Below, one piece after another: positions 17,913 through 27,552 of a stretch of DNA of 63,298 nucleotides. This DNA is from Cyanobacteria bacterium RI_101 (GTDB lineage Bacteria; Cyanobacteriota; Cyanobacteriia; Cyanobacteriales; Microcystaceae): the NCBI GenBank assembly GCA_016471375.1, contig WGLZ01000008.1, forward strand, positions 1-63,298, written 5' to 3'. The position numbers and the translations under genes were made by a program. Every line of letters starts with the position of its first letter. Position 1 is the first letter of the stretch. The notes below the pieces were generated by a model that saw only the letters and a list, made by a program, of their open reading frames with translations, was not told the DNA's origin and searched no databases.

Positions 17913-18503
17913 ATGGCTCTGCTTGTTCGTTCTGTCCCGCGTCCCGTCGCCTCTGGGTTATCGGCGCTCTGGGGATTAATCGCCGCCTTTTCGCCCGCCT
18001 CGGTTTTAGCCCAATCCGCCCCGGATTACGCCGAGCTTCAAAAGGCGCTAGAGGCCCAGAATTTCCAACGGGCTAACGAATTGACCCGGGAGGCGCTCCT
18101 GCAAGGGGCCAATCGTCAAAATCAGGGTTGGCTCCGTAGCGAAGACATCCAGAAAATTCCCTGCGCCGACCTACAAAAACTGGATCAACTCTGGCGGGAA
18201 GCCTCCCAGGGACGCTTTGGCTTCGGCGTTCAATACAGTATTTTTGTCAAGACCGGCAATCGCCCAGGTCGGCTCATGTCCGCCGACGCCTACGAGCGTT
18301 TTGGCGAAGCGGTGGGCTGGCGCAAGGATGGCCAGTGGGTCATTTTTAAGCAAAATATCGACTTTAGCCTCGCCGCGCCGATCGGCCATTTGCCCAATCC
18401 TCGGGATGAATATCAGATCAACGGCGGGCGCCTGGAATACACGGCGCTAACGGAGCGCCTCCAGACTTGTCAGGTGACGGGAGCGCCGGAAAAGAGGAAT
18501 TAA
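17913..18503 (+). CDS. GUN4 domain protein with N-terminal signal peptide
   Basis: This 196-residue protein has a signal peptide (about residues 1-33, hydrophobic core [18 protein letters not shown], likely cleavage VLA-Q) followed by one GUN4 domain: [48 protein letters not shown], and [17 protein letters not shown] before APIGHLP. Classical Gun4 binds protoporphyrin IX and its Mg form and activates magnesium chelatase in the cytoplasm; an exported GUN4 domain is unusual. The start is ATG 17913 rather than GTG 17868, because it begins the signal peptide. The gene is 2 bp upstream of tyrS. Confidence 0.8.
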   Translation: MALLVRSVPRPVASGLSALWGLIAAFSPASVLAQSAPDYAELQKALEAQNFQRANELTREALLQGANRQNQGWLRSEDIQKIPCADLQKLDQLWREASQGRFGFGVQYSIFVKTGNRPGRLMSADAYERFGEAVGWRKDGQWVIFKQNIDFSLAAPIGHLPNPRDEYQINGGRLEYTALTERLQTCQVTGAPEKRN

Positions 18504-18505
18504 CC

Positions 18506-19717
18506 ATGACCGACGCTTTGGATTGGCTCCCGCGGGGAACCCAGGAAATTTTTCCCGACCGCCCCGACTCCTCTTCCCCCCAGGAAAATTTACGCCGATT
18601 GTTGGAAACAACGAACCGGCCCCTGCGGGTCAAATTGGGCATCGATCCCACCGGAACGGATATTCACCTGGGTCACAGCATTCCCTTTCGCAAACTGCGG
18701 GCCTTTCAGGACGCGGGCCATACCGCCGTGGTCATTATCGGCGACTTTACGGCCCAGATCGGCGATCCCACCGGCAAGTCGGAGGTTCGTAAACAATTGA
18801 CCCCCCAAGAGGTTAAAGCCAACGCCGAGCATTACCTCGCCCAACTAGCGCCGATTCTGGATTTTGAGACCCCCGGACGGTTGGAGATTCGCTACAACTC
18901 CGAGTGGTTGGGCGCTTTGGATTTAGCCCGGATTCAGGAGCTATTGGCGACCATGACCGTGGGGCAGATGTTGGCCAAGGAAGGCTTCGCCGAGCGCTTC
19001 GCCCAGGAGTCCCCCATTTTTCTGCACGAGTTCCTCTATCCCTTAATGCAGGGCTATGATTCCGTCCAGGTCCAAGCCGATGTGGAACTGGGAGGAACGG
19101 ATCAAAAGTTTAATATCGCCGTGGGACGGGATCTCCAGCGCCATTTTGGCCAGACGCCCCAATTTGGTTTGCTTCTGCCCATCTTAATCGGCACGGACGG
19201 CGCGCAAAAGATGTCCAAATCCCTCCATAATTACGTCGGTCTCCGGGAAGACGCTCTTTCCATGTACTCCAAATTGGAAAAAATCCCCGACGCCCAAATT
19301 AAAACCTATTACGAGCTGTTAACGGCGCTGGAGTTAAGCCAAATTCCCGCCAATCCTCGGGAAGCTCAAAAAGCGCTAGCGCTGGAAATTACCCGCCAGT
19401 TCCGCGGCGCCGAGGCGGCGCTGGCGGCCCAACAGACCGCCGAAGCCTTGGTTCTGCAAGGCAATACCGCTCAGCGGGACGCCGTGCCGGAATTTTCCCT
19501 CTCGGGCCTGACCTTCCCCGTCAAAGCGGCCTATCTCCTCGGCGCCGCCGGTCTCTGTCCCAGTAGTAGCGAAGGTCGGCGCCAGATCCAGGGCGGCGCC
19601 GTGCGGTTGGAGGGAGAGCGCCTAGAGGACGTCCAGCAAGAGTATCAAACCCCGGCGGAACTGCTGGATAAAGTGTTACAGGTGGGGAAAAAGAAATTTA
19701 TCCGGTTTGTCCCCTAA
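18506..19717 (+). CDS. tyrS: Tyrosyl-tRNA synthetase
   Basis: This 403-residue class I synthetase charges tRNA-Tyr. The HIGH motif appears as HLGH in [15 protein letters not shown], and KMSKS is intact in [15 protein letters not shown]. The tyrosine-binding [20 protein letters not shown] segment is present and an S4-like RNA-binding domain ends the protein ([14 protein letters not shown]). The start ATG 18506 follows the GUN4 stop by 2 bp, and AGAGG lies nine bases upstream. The sequence belongs to the TyrZ-like subfamily of about 400 residues. Confidence 0.95.
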   Translation: MTDALDWLPRGTQEIFPDRPDSSSPQENLRRLLETTNRPLRVKLGIDPTGTDIHLGHSIPFRKLRAFQDAGHTAVVIIGDFTAQIGDPTGKSEVRKQLTPQEVKANAEHYLAQLAPILDFETPGRLEIRYNSEWLGALDLARIQELLATMTVGQMLAKEGFAERFAQESPIFLHEFLYPLMQGYDSVQVQADVELGGTDQKFNIAVGRDLQRHFGQTPQFGLLLPILIGTDGAQKMSKSLHNYVGLREDALSMYSKLEKIPDAQIKTYYELLTALELSQIPANPREAQKALALEITRQFRGAEAALAAQQTAEALVLQGNTAQRDAVPEFSLSGLTFPVKAAYLLGAAGLCPSSSEGRRQIQGGAVRLEGERLEDVQQEYQTPAELLDKVLQVGKKKFIRFVP

Positions 19718-19841
19718 TTAACTCCCCTCTTGGGGCGGCGCTGGAGCATTTTCTAACGAGACCCCCTCAACCGCCCTTACGGTCAATCCTCTCTTTGAAC
19801 GCTGTCCCTAAAATAGAGAAGACCCTCGCCCCCCCTAAACC

Positions 19842-20876
19842 ATGCCCAACGCCATCCCCGAACATAGCCTCGACCGGGACTGCACCACCCTAGCCCGCCA
19901 TGTTCTTCAACAACTCCAGAGCTTCGGCGCCGACGCCCAGGACCTCAGCGCCATCATGGGCCGCATCGCCCTAGCGGGGAAACTCATCGCTCGGCGCTTG
20001 AGTCGGGCCGGACTCGTGGACGACGCCCTCGGTTTTACCGGGGAGATGAATGTGCAGGGAGAGTCCGTCAAAAAAATGGACGTTTACGCTAACGAGGTCT
20101 TTATCTCTGTTTTTAAACAAAGCGGCCTCGTTTGTCGTCTGGCCTCGGAGGAAATGGAAAAACCTTACTATATTCCTGAAAACTGCCCCATCGGACGCTA
20201 TACCCTCCTCTACGACCCCATCGACGGCTCCTCCAACGTGGATATTAATTTAAATGTGGGGTCTATTTTCGCGATTCGCCAACAGTCCGGGGACGATCTC
20301 GACGGCGAGGCTCAAGATTTACTCCAGCAAACGGGGCGGACTCAGATCGCCGCCGGTTATATTCTCTACGGCCCCGCCACCATTCTGGTCTATTCCCTCG
20401 GCGCCGGAGTCCATAGCTTTTTCCTCGACCCTAGCCTAGGGGAATTTATTCTCGCCCAGGAAAATATCCGCATTCCCGTCCACGGCCCGATTTACAGCGC
20501 CAACGAAGGCAACTTTTGGCAATGGGACGAAGCCATCCGGGACTATACCCGTTACGTTCACCGCCACGAAGGCTACACCGCCCGCTATAGCGGCGCCCTA
20601 GTGGGGGACATTCACCGCATTTTGACGCAGGGGGGCGTTTTCCTCTACCCCGGCACGGCTAAAAATCCCGAGGGCAAACTGCGTCTCCTCTACGAAACGG
20701 CGCCGTTGGCTTTTTTGGTTGAGCAAGCCGGGGGGAAAGCCAGCGACGGGCGCCAAAGTCTCTTGGACTTGATCCCTGGGCGTCTGCACCAGCGGACGCC
20801 TCTTTTTATCGGGAGTCCCGAAGACGTTAGCTTAGTGGAATCCTTTATCCAGGAGCGGGAACGGCGCTCTTCCTAA
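19842..20876 (+). CDS. fbp: Fructose-1,6-bisphosphatase, class I
   Basis: This 344-residue enzyme hydrolyses fructose-1,6-bisphosphate to fructose-6-phosphate in gluconeogenesis. Motifs seen are [21 protein letters not shown], the metal site [20 protein letters not shown], the substrate loops YSANEGNFW and [14 protein letters not shown], and [22 protein letters not shown]. It is the class I form; cyanobacteria usually also have a class II FBPase/SBPase that serves the Calvin cycle, which is not in this window. It is monocistronic with about 120 bp of upstream DNA. Confidence 0.95.
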   Translation: MPNAIPEHSLDRDCTTLARHVLQQLQSFGADAQDLSAIMGRIALAGKLIARRLSRAGLVDDALGFTGEMNVQGESVKKMDVYANEVFISVFKQSGLVCRLASEEMEKPYYIPENCPIGRYTLLYDPIDGSSNVDINLNVGSIFAIRQQSGDDLDGEAQDLLQQTGRTQIAAGYILYGPATILVYSLGAGVHSFFLDPSLGEFILAQENIRIPVHGPIYSANEGNFWQWDEAIRDYTRYVHRHEGYTARYSGALVGDIHRILTQGGVFLYPGTAKNPEGKLRLLYETAPLAFLVEQAGGKASDGRQSLLDLIPGRLHQRTPLFIGSPEDVSLVESFIQERERRSS

Positions 20877-20897
20877 GCCGTGGTTGGGAAAGTTGAG

Positions 20898-21266
20898 TTA
20901 GGGCGCTAAGCGAAAGACGGCGCCGTTTTGATTGGCGCGGTAGCTCCAGGTTTTTTTACCGTCCGTCGCTCGAACGAGCCAGCCGGAAACGAGAGTTTGG
21001 GCGCAGAATTCTTCAGGTTGAGGCAAGCCTAGACAACTATCCGGCCAGGTTTGGGGCGAAAAGTCCCGCAGTTTAAACAGGGATTCCGCTCGTTGGGCGC
21101 GTTGAGCCAAATCGGCCCGGATTTTTGGCCAAAGGGTAGGCGGCAGAGTGGGGGCGGCCTGGGCTAAAACTTCAGGCGCCGAGAAAGCGCCGGATATCGT
21201 CCCCAAGCTTAGCGTCAAAATTAAGCAAAGGGCGCCGAACATCAAGGCCCATTGTTTAAGGCTCAT
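20898..21266 (-). CDS. Small exported protein with conserved WPDSCLGLP motif
   Basis: This 122-residue protein has a signal peptide (cleavage probably near VLAQA, residues 33-37). A small domain follows with SPQTWPDSCLGLPQPEEFCAQ, then GWLVRATDGKKTWSYRANQNG. The pattern W-P-D-S-x-L-G-C/G-x-P followed by C-A-Q and Y-R recurs in many cyanobacterial exported proteins of unknown function. Two cysteines in the motif could form a disulphide. It is divergent from the GNAT gene at 21337. Confidence 0.7.
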   Translation of the reverse strand: MSLKQWALMFGALCLILTLSLGTISGAFSAPEVLAQAAPTLPPTLWPKIRADLAQRAQRAESLFKLRDFSPQTWPDSCLGLPQPEEFCAQTLVSGWLVRATDGKKTWSYRANQNGAVFRLAP

Positions 21267-21336
21267 GGCAAAATAGATCCAACGAGCTTAAAAATACGCT
21301 ACAGCCAGTGAAACAGTCAAGAGAGCGGCAAGGGCA

Positions 21337-21852
21337 ATGAGTCAACAACCTCGCCTCAGACCGGCCCAGCCGTCAGACCTCGGCGCCATTGTGGCTATCT
21401 ACAACAGCAGTATTCCCAGTGGACAGTCCACCGCGGACACCGTCCCGGTGACGGTGGCGAGTCGGGCGACTTGGTTCGCCGCCCATGAGCCGACCGCCTA
21501 CCCCCTTTGGGTTCTTGAGTTAGATTGCGCTCTTTTAGGGTGGTTGGGATTTCAACCTTTTTATGGTCGCCCGGCCTACCGTTTCACGGCGGAGTTAAGC
21601 CTCTACGTCGCGCCCGACTATCAGGGGCAAGGGTGGGGAAAGTACTTGCTCCGCCAAGCGCTCGTCGCCAGTCCAGACCTTGGCTTGCAAACCCTACTGG
21701 CCTTTATTTTCGCCTGTAACCAACGGAGCTTAAACCTGTTCCAAAATCAGGGCTTTGAGCGTTGGGGCTATCTACCGGGAGCGGCCCAATTTCCCGACCA
21801 TCGGGAAGATTTAGTGATTTTAGGCAAACAGGTAAGCGAGCGCGAGGAGTAG
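21337..21852 (+). CDS. GNAT N-acetyltransferase, phosphinothricin acetyltransferase-like
   Basis: This 171-residue GNAT has acetyl-CoA-binding motif A in ELSLYVAPDYQGQGWGKYLL (Q-G-x-G-x-G/W) and the order typical of Pat/Bar-like proteins: IRPAxxxD start, YNxSI, WFAAH, and a C-terminal NQRSLNLFQNQGFERWGYLP. The natural substrate is not predictable and may be an amine or amino acid. The last 33 bp overlap the 3' end of menA on the other strand. Confidence 0.8.
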   Translation: MSQQPRLRPAQPSDLGAIVAIYNSSIPSGQSTADTVPVTVASRATWFAAHEPTAYPLWVLELDCALLGWLGFQPFYGRPAYRFTAELSLYVAPDYQGQGWGKYLLRQALVASPDLGLQTLLAFIFACNQRSLNLFQNQGFERWGYLPGAAQFPDHREDLVILGKQVSEREE

Positions 21853-22722
21853 ACCGCTGAAAAAGTGGAGATTAACCGCAACAAATTTACTGTTGCTGAC
21901 CAGCGCCGGTTGATCGTGCTCCCGTCTCATTTTTTGGGCTAACTGAAGGGCGAAGGGGAAACTGAGGAGGGTTAACAAACTGGTTAGGGGCGCGAGACCG
22001 GAAAGAACGGCGCCGACGGGGAGCAGGAAAAGCAGAATTAAGGCCCCAATCAACACCCAGGCGCCGGTTTGGGTGCCCAGGCGGACAACAGGGGAGAGTT
22101 TCCCCGCCGCTAGGTCGTCTTCGACTTGGTGAAAGTGGGAGCAAAAGAGAATAATCGAGGTGCTCAACCCCACAAACAGCGCCGGAAATAGAAGGGCGGG
22201 ACTAAAACTTTGGCTCTGGGAATAGTAGGCCGCGGAGACGGCGCCGGGGCCAAAGGTCAGAAAACAGATGATTTCCCCCAGACCTAAATAGCCCAGACGG
22301 AAGGGCGGCCCTTGGTAGCTATAGCCCAAGGCGCAACAGACCAGAATTAACCCTAAAACGGTGAAGTCTTGTTGTAATGCCGTTATGGCGAGAACGCCTC
22401 CCAACCCTAAGACCAGAAAAGCGTTACTGAGCCAGAAAACGAGGCGCCGATTTCCCGTTAAATTCACCACGGAATGGGCTTTATTGGCGTCGACGCCCGT
22501 GTCGGCGTCAAAAACGTCGTTGCTCAGATTCAGCCAGGCGATAATCGCGATGGCGGCCAATAAGAAGAGGGCAAAAACCGAGAAAGAGCCTGTTTTCTCA
22601 ACGCCGTAGGCCGCCGCGGAGCCGACGCTAATGGGAATCACCGCCACGGTGTACATGGGGGGTTTAACGGCCGCCAGCCAAAGACGGCGCCGGGAGGGAA
22701 GGGCGGAAGTCTGGAAAGTCAT
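21820..22722 (-). CDS. menA: 2-carboxy-1,4-naphthoquinone phytyltransferase (MenA)
   Basis: This 300-residue UbiA-family prenyltransferase has about eight TM helices. The first Asp-rich motif is NLSNDVFDADTGVDANKAHS (68-82) and the second HFHQVEDDLAAGKLSPVVRLG (about 195-215). In cyanobacteria this enzyme attaches the phytyl chain in phylloquinone synthesis for photosystem I. The length and the KPPMYTVAVIPISVGSAAAYG start are typical. It sits alone among unrelated genes. Confidence 0.9.
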   Translation of the reverse strand: MTFQTSALPSRRRLWLAAVKPPMYTVAVIPISVGSAAAYGVEKTGSFSVFALFLLAAIAIIAWLNLSNDVFDADTGVDANKAHSVVNLTGNRRLVFWLSNAFLVLGLGGVLAITALQQDFTVLGLILVCCALGYSYQGPPFRLGYLGLGEIICFLTFGPGAVSAAYYSQSQSFSPALLFPALFVGLSTSIILFCSHFHQVEDDLAAGKLSPVVRLGTQTGAWVLIGALILLFLLPVGAVLSGLAPLTSLLTLLSFPFALQLAQKMRREHDQPALVSNSKFVAVNLHFFSGLLLALAYLFA

Positions 22723-22921
22723 AGCCCCAAATCATAACAGGGAACAGATATCGGATACCAGATAACAACCATCGCTAACCCCAAGGCGTTGGCGACCCGG
22801 CTCCTAAGGGAGAAACATCCTCCCCGTCAATCATCTTGGCCCGCTATATTGGATCTCCGATGACTGATAATCTGATCTCTGAAATCTGAGTATTCAGCCG
22901 CCCGACCTGTCTCCGAACTCT

Positions 22922-23941
22922 ATGCAAAAGTTTTTTCAACGTCTCTGGCGCTGGCTTCAGTCCTTGGTGGGTCTGGCTGGCGCTCGTTCTCCCCAGTTGC
23001 GGGCGGAGCCGGAACCGCTCTCGGATCTGGACTATGAATTTCTCTATCGACAACTGCTAGAAGGGGTGGCCCACGGTTGGCATGAAGGGCGGGTGCTAAA
23101 ATTTTTCGAGCAGTTGGGAGAGCGGGGGAAAACTCGACCTTGGGTGGATTGGCTGGAGCGCTTTCAGTCTAAAGTTTCGGCGTCGGCGCCGGATTTAACC
23201 CTAGCGGCCCGGATGATGCGTCTGGGGGAGCTGGCTCAGTCCTTTCCCCGCATTGAACCGATTGGCCGTCTCTCCCATAACATCGCTCGTCAACTCTACG
23301 GCCGGCAAAACCAAAGCGCGGAAGCTCAGGTCTGGGAATACGGCGGTCCCGACGCAGGGTCGCTCCCGACGCCGGAGGAAAGCGAACTGGAAACCTACAC
23401 CCTCGAAGAATTGCGGGAGCGCCTCGGCAACGATCCAGTTTTAGCGGGTCAAGTGGCCTTGGATTTGGGGTTAACCCCAACGGAAACGGATCCCCAAACA
23501 ATTATCGAGGCTCTGTTGGCAAAATTTCCCGAGGCCAAGGAACCGGAAGAGTCCGGCTCGGCGGAGGCTTGGATGGCGTTGGGTTTAGAGCAAGCTAATC
23601 AAGGACAGCTAGAGGCGGCGCTGGCCAGTTGGGAAAAAGCCTTGGCTCTCGATCCCCAATTAGCGCCGGCTTGGCATAACCGCGGCAGCGCCCTGGGCAA
23701 TTTGGGGCGTCTGGAGGAAGCGCTCGCCTGTTTTGAAGAGGCCACCCGCTTGAATCCCCGGGACGCCTTGGCTTGGTTCCATCAGGGAGCGATTTTGGAA
23801 ATGCTAGAGGCGCCCCTGTCGGCCATTGCCCGCTATCAGGTGAGCTTGGATTTCGATCCCCAACTTCAAGAGGCTGGGGAACGCCTCGCTCATTTGCAGG
23901 CTCAAGTCGGCGCCCCTCAGACCGACGACTCGCCGGACTGA
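22922..23941 (+). CDS. TPR-repeat protein
   Basis: This 339-residue protein has an N-terminal helical domain (DLDYEFLYRQLLEGVAHGWHEGRVLKFFEQL, residues about 38-70) and a middle acidic linker. At least three TPRs follow at the C-terminus (about 218-325): AEAWMALGLEQANQGQLEAAL, PAWHNRGSALGNLGRLEEAL and DALAWFHQGAILEMLEAPLS. A cationic amphipathic stretch at the start (MQKFFQRLWRWLQSLVGLAG) could touch the membrane. Such proteins scaffold complexes. Partner unknown. Confidence 0.75.
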   Translation: MQKFFQRLWRWLQSLVGLAGARSPQLRAEPEPLSDLDYEFLYRQLLEGVAHGWHEGRVLKFFEQLGERGKTRPWVDWLERFQSKVSASAPDLTLAARMMRLGELAQSFPRIEPIGRLSHNIARQLYGRQNQSAEAQVWEYGGPDAGSLPTPEESELETYTLEELRERLGNDPVLAGQVALDLGLTPTETDPQTIIEALLAKFPEAKEPEESGSAEAWMALGLEQANQGQLEAALASWEKALALDPQLAPAWHNRGSALGNLGRLEEALACFEEATRLNPRDALAWFHQGAILEMLEAPLSAIARYQVSLDFDPQLQEAGERLAHLQAQVGAPQTDDSPD

Positions 23942-24036
23942 CGGGGAGCCATCCGCTTCGGCGCCGTCTCAGGCGGGGCGGTGAATTTCTCTCGACTCGA
24001 AGAGGTATTCATTTACAAATCCAATATGAGTACTAT

Positions 24037-24435
24037 ATGTCTATTTCAGAACACTTTGACAAGATCCGTATTCAAGATATTCGCTCTTATGGCTACACGG
24101 GGTTTTTGGCGGAAGAAAGAACCCTCGGTCAGTGGTTCTCCGTAGATCTGGTTCTTTGGACGGATCTGACTCGGGCCGGTCGAAGCGACGCTTTAGAAGA
24201 TACTTTCGACTACCGTCAAGCCATTGCCGCGGTGAAAACCCTGATCGAAGGGGAAAAATTCGCCTTAGTGGAGCGTTTAGCGGAAGAGATCGCCCTGGGA
24301 ATTTTGCGCCTCGGGGGAGTAGAACAAGTTAAAGTATCTTTAACCAAACTCTCGCCGCCGATTCCGGGCTTTGGGGGGCAAATTACGGTGGAAATTACCC
24401 GGCATCGCTTTTCCTTACCCTCTTCCGAGGGGTAA
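24037..24435 (+). CDS. folB: Dihydroneopterin aldolase
   Basis: This 132-residue enzyme converts dihydroneopterin to 6-hydroxymethyl-dihydropterin in folate synthesis. The family start DKIRIQDIRSYGYTGFLAEER, the DTFDYRQAIAAV segment, the LVERLAEEIA helix and VKVSLTKLSPPIPGFGG with the conserved lysine are present. ATG 24037 is chosen. The open frame extends back to 23773, but that part overlaps the TPR gene out of frame and does not resemble the family. Confidence 0.9.
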   Translation: MSISEHFDKIRIQDIRSYGYTGFLAEERTLGQWFSVDLVLWTDLTRAGRSDALEDTFDYRQAIAAVKTLIEGEKFALVERLAEEIALGILRLGGVEQVKVSLTKLSPPIPGFGGQITVEITRHRFSLPSSEG

Positions 24436-24777
24436 TTTCTCCTCAGGTTTTTCTCCTGACCGCCGGGGAGAAAATAAATTTTCTGTTACAAGCCCGTGAT
24501 ATGATGGCTTCTGGCTTAGGCGGCTCCCTCCTTGAGCGGGAGCAAACCCCCTTGAGTCAACGCTTTGGGCCCCCGCGGTCGCGCTTTTTACTCCCCGGAG
24601 TTTCAAGTCGGCGCCGGCTTAACGCCCTTGGCGAGTTCCTCAGACTTCCCCAGGCTGACGCCCTTTACGGTCAGTCCTGACTGGAAAACATGAGTCCTTA
24701 TCCAGCCGTCTTTATTGTTCTTCTTCGGCGCTTTGCTAAGGAAGAATAATGGGCGATCCCCGAGTTAATCTCACCGA
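24436..24777. other. Intergenic region upstream of the atp operon
   Basis: A hairpin TTTTCTCC/GGAGAAAA (24449-24474) lies just after folB and may serve as a weak terminator. A 59-codon open frame (ATG 24501 to TGA 24680) has no recognisable product and I do not call it a gene. The cyanobacterial atpI (atp1) gene that usually precedes atpB is absent here. The atp promoter should lie within this stretch, but no consensus is clear. Confidence 0.4.
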
Positions 24778-25536
24778 ATGACAATGTTAGCTGGTTTGAG
24801 CGTCTTAAAAATGTATTCACTAGCGTCCCTGGAAGTGGGTCGTCAGTGGTATTGGGAAATTGGCAACCTCAAGCTCCACGGGCAAACCTTCGCCACCTCC
24901 TGGTTCGTCATCGGGGTGTTGGTGATCGCTTCCCTCTTAGCCACCCGCAACCCCCAGCGCGTTCCGAGCGGGATTCAAAACCTGATGGAATACGTGCTGG
25001 AATTTCTCCGGGAGTTGGCCCGGAACCAGTTGGGAGAAAAGGAATATCGCCCCTGGCTCCCGTTCATTGGCACTCTATTCCTCTTTATTTTTGTGTCCAA
25101 TTGGTCCGGCGCTCTGTTGCCTTGGAAGTTGATTGAGATCCCGGCGGGGGCCGAACTGGCCGCCCCCACCAATGATATCAACACTACCGTCGCTTTGGCT
25201 CTCCTCACCTCCTTAGCTTACTTCTACGCGGGTTTGAGCAAGAAAGGGCTGGGATATTTCGCCAACTATGTGCAACCTATTCCCGTCCTTCTGCCCATCA
25301 AAATCCTCGAAGATTTTACTAAGCCCCTCTCCCTGAGTTTCCGTCTCTTTGGTAACATTTTGGCGGACGAATTGGTGGTGGCGGTGCTGGTGCTTCTGGT
25401 GCCCCTATTCGTTCCCCTGCCGCTGATGGCCCTAGGCTTATTCACCAGCGCCATTCAAGCTCTGGTGTTCGCCACCTTAGCCGGCGCCTACATCCATGAA
25501 GCCATCGAGTCGGAAGAAGGCCACGAAGAGCACTAA
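24778..25536 (+). CDS. atpB: ATP synthase F0 subunit a
   Basis: This 252-residue membrane subunit forms the proton half-channels. The essential arginine lies in [20 protein letters not shown], and the C-terminal [27 protein letters not shown] is diagnostic. The N-terminus [24 protein letters not shown] is cyanobacterial/plastid in type. It is the first gene of an eight-kilobase-scale cluster in the order a, c, b', b, delta, alpha, gamma; beta and epsilon are elsewhere, as usual in cyanobacteria. Confidence 0.97.
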   Translation: MTMLAGLSVLKMYSLASLEVGRQWYWEIGNLKLHGQTFATSWFVIGVLVIASLLATRNPQRVPSGIQNLMEYVLEFLRELARNQLGEKEYRPWLPFIGTLFLFIFVSNWSGALLPWKLIEIPAGAELAAPTNDINTTVALALLTSLAYFYAGLSKKGLGYFANYVQPIPVLLPIKILEDFTKPLSLSFRLFGNILADELVVAVLVLLVPLFVPLPLMALGLFTSAIQALVFATLAGAYIHEAIESEEGHEEH

Positions 25537-25613
25537 GCCTCTTTAAGCTTTTTCCCTCCGGCCTTGAGCGCCTCTAAACGTCTTCTCTTTTCTAACCCAC
25601 CTTTTCTCTTTAA

Positions 25614-25877
<264 letters not shown>

Positions 25878-25973
25878 GTCTGGGTTTTCGCGCTTCGGAG
25901 GACGCGAGGTCTCGCGTCTTCTCCCCCCTCCGCGGGGATCTTCCGCCCACATCCGCCACCACAGTGTTTTAAA

Positions 25974-26402
25974 ATGTTTGACTTTGACGCCACCTTGCCC
26001 CTCATGGCATTGCAGTTTTTGGTGTTGGCTTTTGCGCTCAACGCCATTTTCTACAAGCCTTTAAATAAGGTTTTGGACGAGCGGGCCGACTATCTACGCC
26101 AACAAGATACGGACGCGAAGGAGCGCCTGGAAAAAGCGAAGGCCTTGACGACGGAATACGAGCAACAAATCACCGACGCTCGGCGCCAGTCCCAGGAGGT
26201 CATCGCCTCTGCCCAGACGGAAGCGAGACGGTTAGCCGCGGAGGAAATCGCCGCCGCCCAGGGGGAAGCCCAAGCGCAAAAAGAAGCCGCCGCCCTGGAA
26301 ATCGAAGAGCAACGCCAATCGGCGCTCCGTTCTTTGGAACAGGAAGTGGACGCCCTCAGCCGTCAGATTCTAAATAAATTATTAGGCCCCGAATTAGTTT
26401 AA
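25974..26402 (+). CDS. atpG: ATP synthase F0 subunit b'
   Basis: This 142-residue peripheral-stalk subunit has one N-terminal TM helix ([20 protein letters not shown]) and a long charged coiled coil ending [14 protein letters not shown]. The b' form pairs with b and is restricted to photosynthetic bacteria and plastids. The name atpG follows cyanobacterial usage. It is 19 bp upstream of atpF. Confidence 0.95.
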   Translation: MFDFDATLPLMALQFLVLAFALNAIFYKPLNKVLDERADYLRQQDTDAKERLEKAKALTTEYEQQITDARRQSQEVIASAQTEARRLAAEEIAAAQGEAQAQKEAAALEIEEQRQSALRSLEQEVDALSRQILNKLLGPELV

Positions 26403-26421
26403 CGCGGGTGGATAAACCATT

Positions 26422-26946
26422 ATGTTGAATTCCTGGTTAATCCTAGCGACCGAGGAGGGGGGATTTGGTCTCAATTTAGATTTTTGGGAAGCCAATCTCT
26501 TTAACTTAGCCATTTTGCTAGGCATTGTTATTTACTTTGCGCCGAAAACCCTAGGCAAAATTCTAGGAGAGCGCCGCTCTAAAATCGCGGAAGCGTTAAC
26601 CGAGGCGGAAACCCGTCAGAAAACGGCGGCCCAAACCCTCGCCCAGGAGCAAGAAAAGCTAGCCCAGGCTCAGGCCGAGGCGGAGCGCATCCGTAGCGGC
26701 GGCGCCCAACGGGCGGAGACCGCCAAGGCGGAAATTTTGGCCCAAGCTCAGATCGACGTCCAACGTCTGCGGGAATCCGCGGCCAAGGATCTCGGCGCCG
26801 AGCGGGAGCGGGTCATCGGCGAACTGAAACGTCGCATCGCCGCCCTGGCGCTGGAAAAAGCGGAAAGCGACCTCCGGGGACGCCTAAGCGACAATGTTCA
26901 GGATCGGTTAATTGAACGCAGTATCGCTCAACTTGGAGGCCGTTAG
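26422..26946 (+). CDS. atpF: ATP synthase F0 subunit b
   Basis: This 174-residue protein has an N-terminal segment GGFGLNLDFWEANLFNLAILLGIVIYF (TM), then KTLGKILGERRSKIAEALTEAE, the signature start of the stator coiled coil, and a helical C-terminal half. It dimerises with b' to hold the F1 head. The TAG stop is followed immediately by the atpH start at 26947, so translation is probably coupled. Confidence 0.95.
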   Translation: MLNSWLILATEEGGFGLNLDFWEANLFNLAILLGIVIYFAPKTLGKILGERRSKIAEALTEAETRQKTAAQTLAQEQEKLAQAQAEAERIRSGGAQRAETAKAEILAQAQIDVQRLRESAAKDLGAERERVIGELKRRIAALALEKAESDLRGRLSDNVQDRLIERSIAQLGGR

Positions 26947-27501
26947 ATGAAAGGTTCGATGTACAGTAGCGAAATCGCCGATCCCTACGCCCAGGCGCTC
27001 ATGTCCCTGGCTCAGAACAAGCATCTGGGGCAGGAGTTCGCCGACGTCCTTAAATCCTTGCTGGACGCGCTAGAAGAAAATCCCGAACTGGAGCAGGCGC
27101 TGGCCAGCCCCGTGGTCAAGGACGAAAACAAAAAAGCCCTCCTACGGCGGGTTTTACAAGGCGCCAATAGTTACTTGGTGAACTTTATGTTGTTGCTGGT
27201 GGACAAGCGCCGGATTATGTTCTTGGCCCCCATCTGCGAGCAATACCTGACTCTCTGGCGCAAGGCCACCAACACGGTGTTGGCGGAAGTGACCTCGGCG
27301 CTGAAACTGACGGAATCCCAACGGGAAACCGTGGCGGCCAAGGTCAAACAACTGACCGGCGCCGAAGCGGTGGAACTGGAAACCGTCATCGACCCCGACA
27401 TTATCGGCGGCGTGGTGATCAAAGTCGGCTCCCAGGTCTTCGATTCCAGTCTGCGGGGACAGTTGCGGCGCATTAGCCTCAACCTCGGCGGCGCTCTCTA
27501 A
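26947..27501 (+). CDS. atpH: ATP synthase F1 subunit delta
   Basis: This 184-residue protein caps F1 and joins it to the b/b' stalk. The family start [16 protein letters not shown] and the C-terminal hallmark [31 protein letters not shown] are clear. The ATG at 26947 abuts the atpF stop; an internal ATG at 26959 (MYSSEIADP) is an alternative start. Confidence 0.95.
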   Translation: MKGSMYSSEIADPYAQALMSLAQNKHLGQEFADVLKSLLDALEENPELEQALASPVVKDENKKALLRRVLQGANSYLVNFMLLLVDKRRIMFLAPICEQYLTLWRKATNTVLAEVTSALKLTESQRETVAAKVKQLTGAEAVELETVIDPDIIGGVVIKVGSQVFDSSLRGQLRRISLNLGGAL

Positions 27502-27552
27502 AATCTTTTCCCTCTTTTAAACCCTTTCGGAACTTCTCAGGAATTCACAACT

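Noticed and set aside
24501-24680. 59-codon frame before atpB as atpI
   Set aside because: It is Arg/Pro/Leu-rich without the two TM helices expected of the atp1 product.
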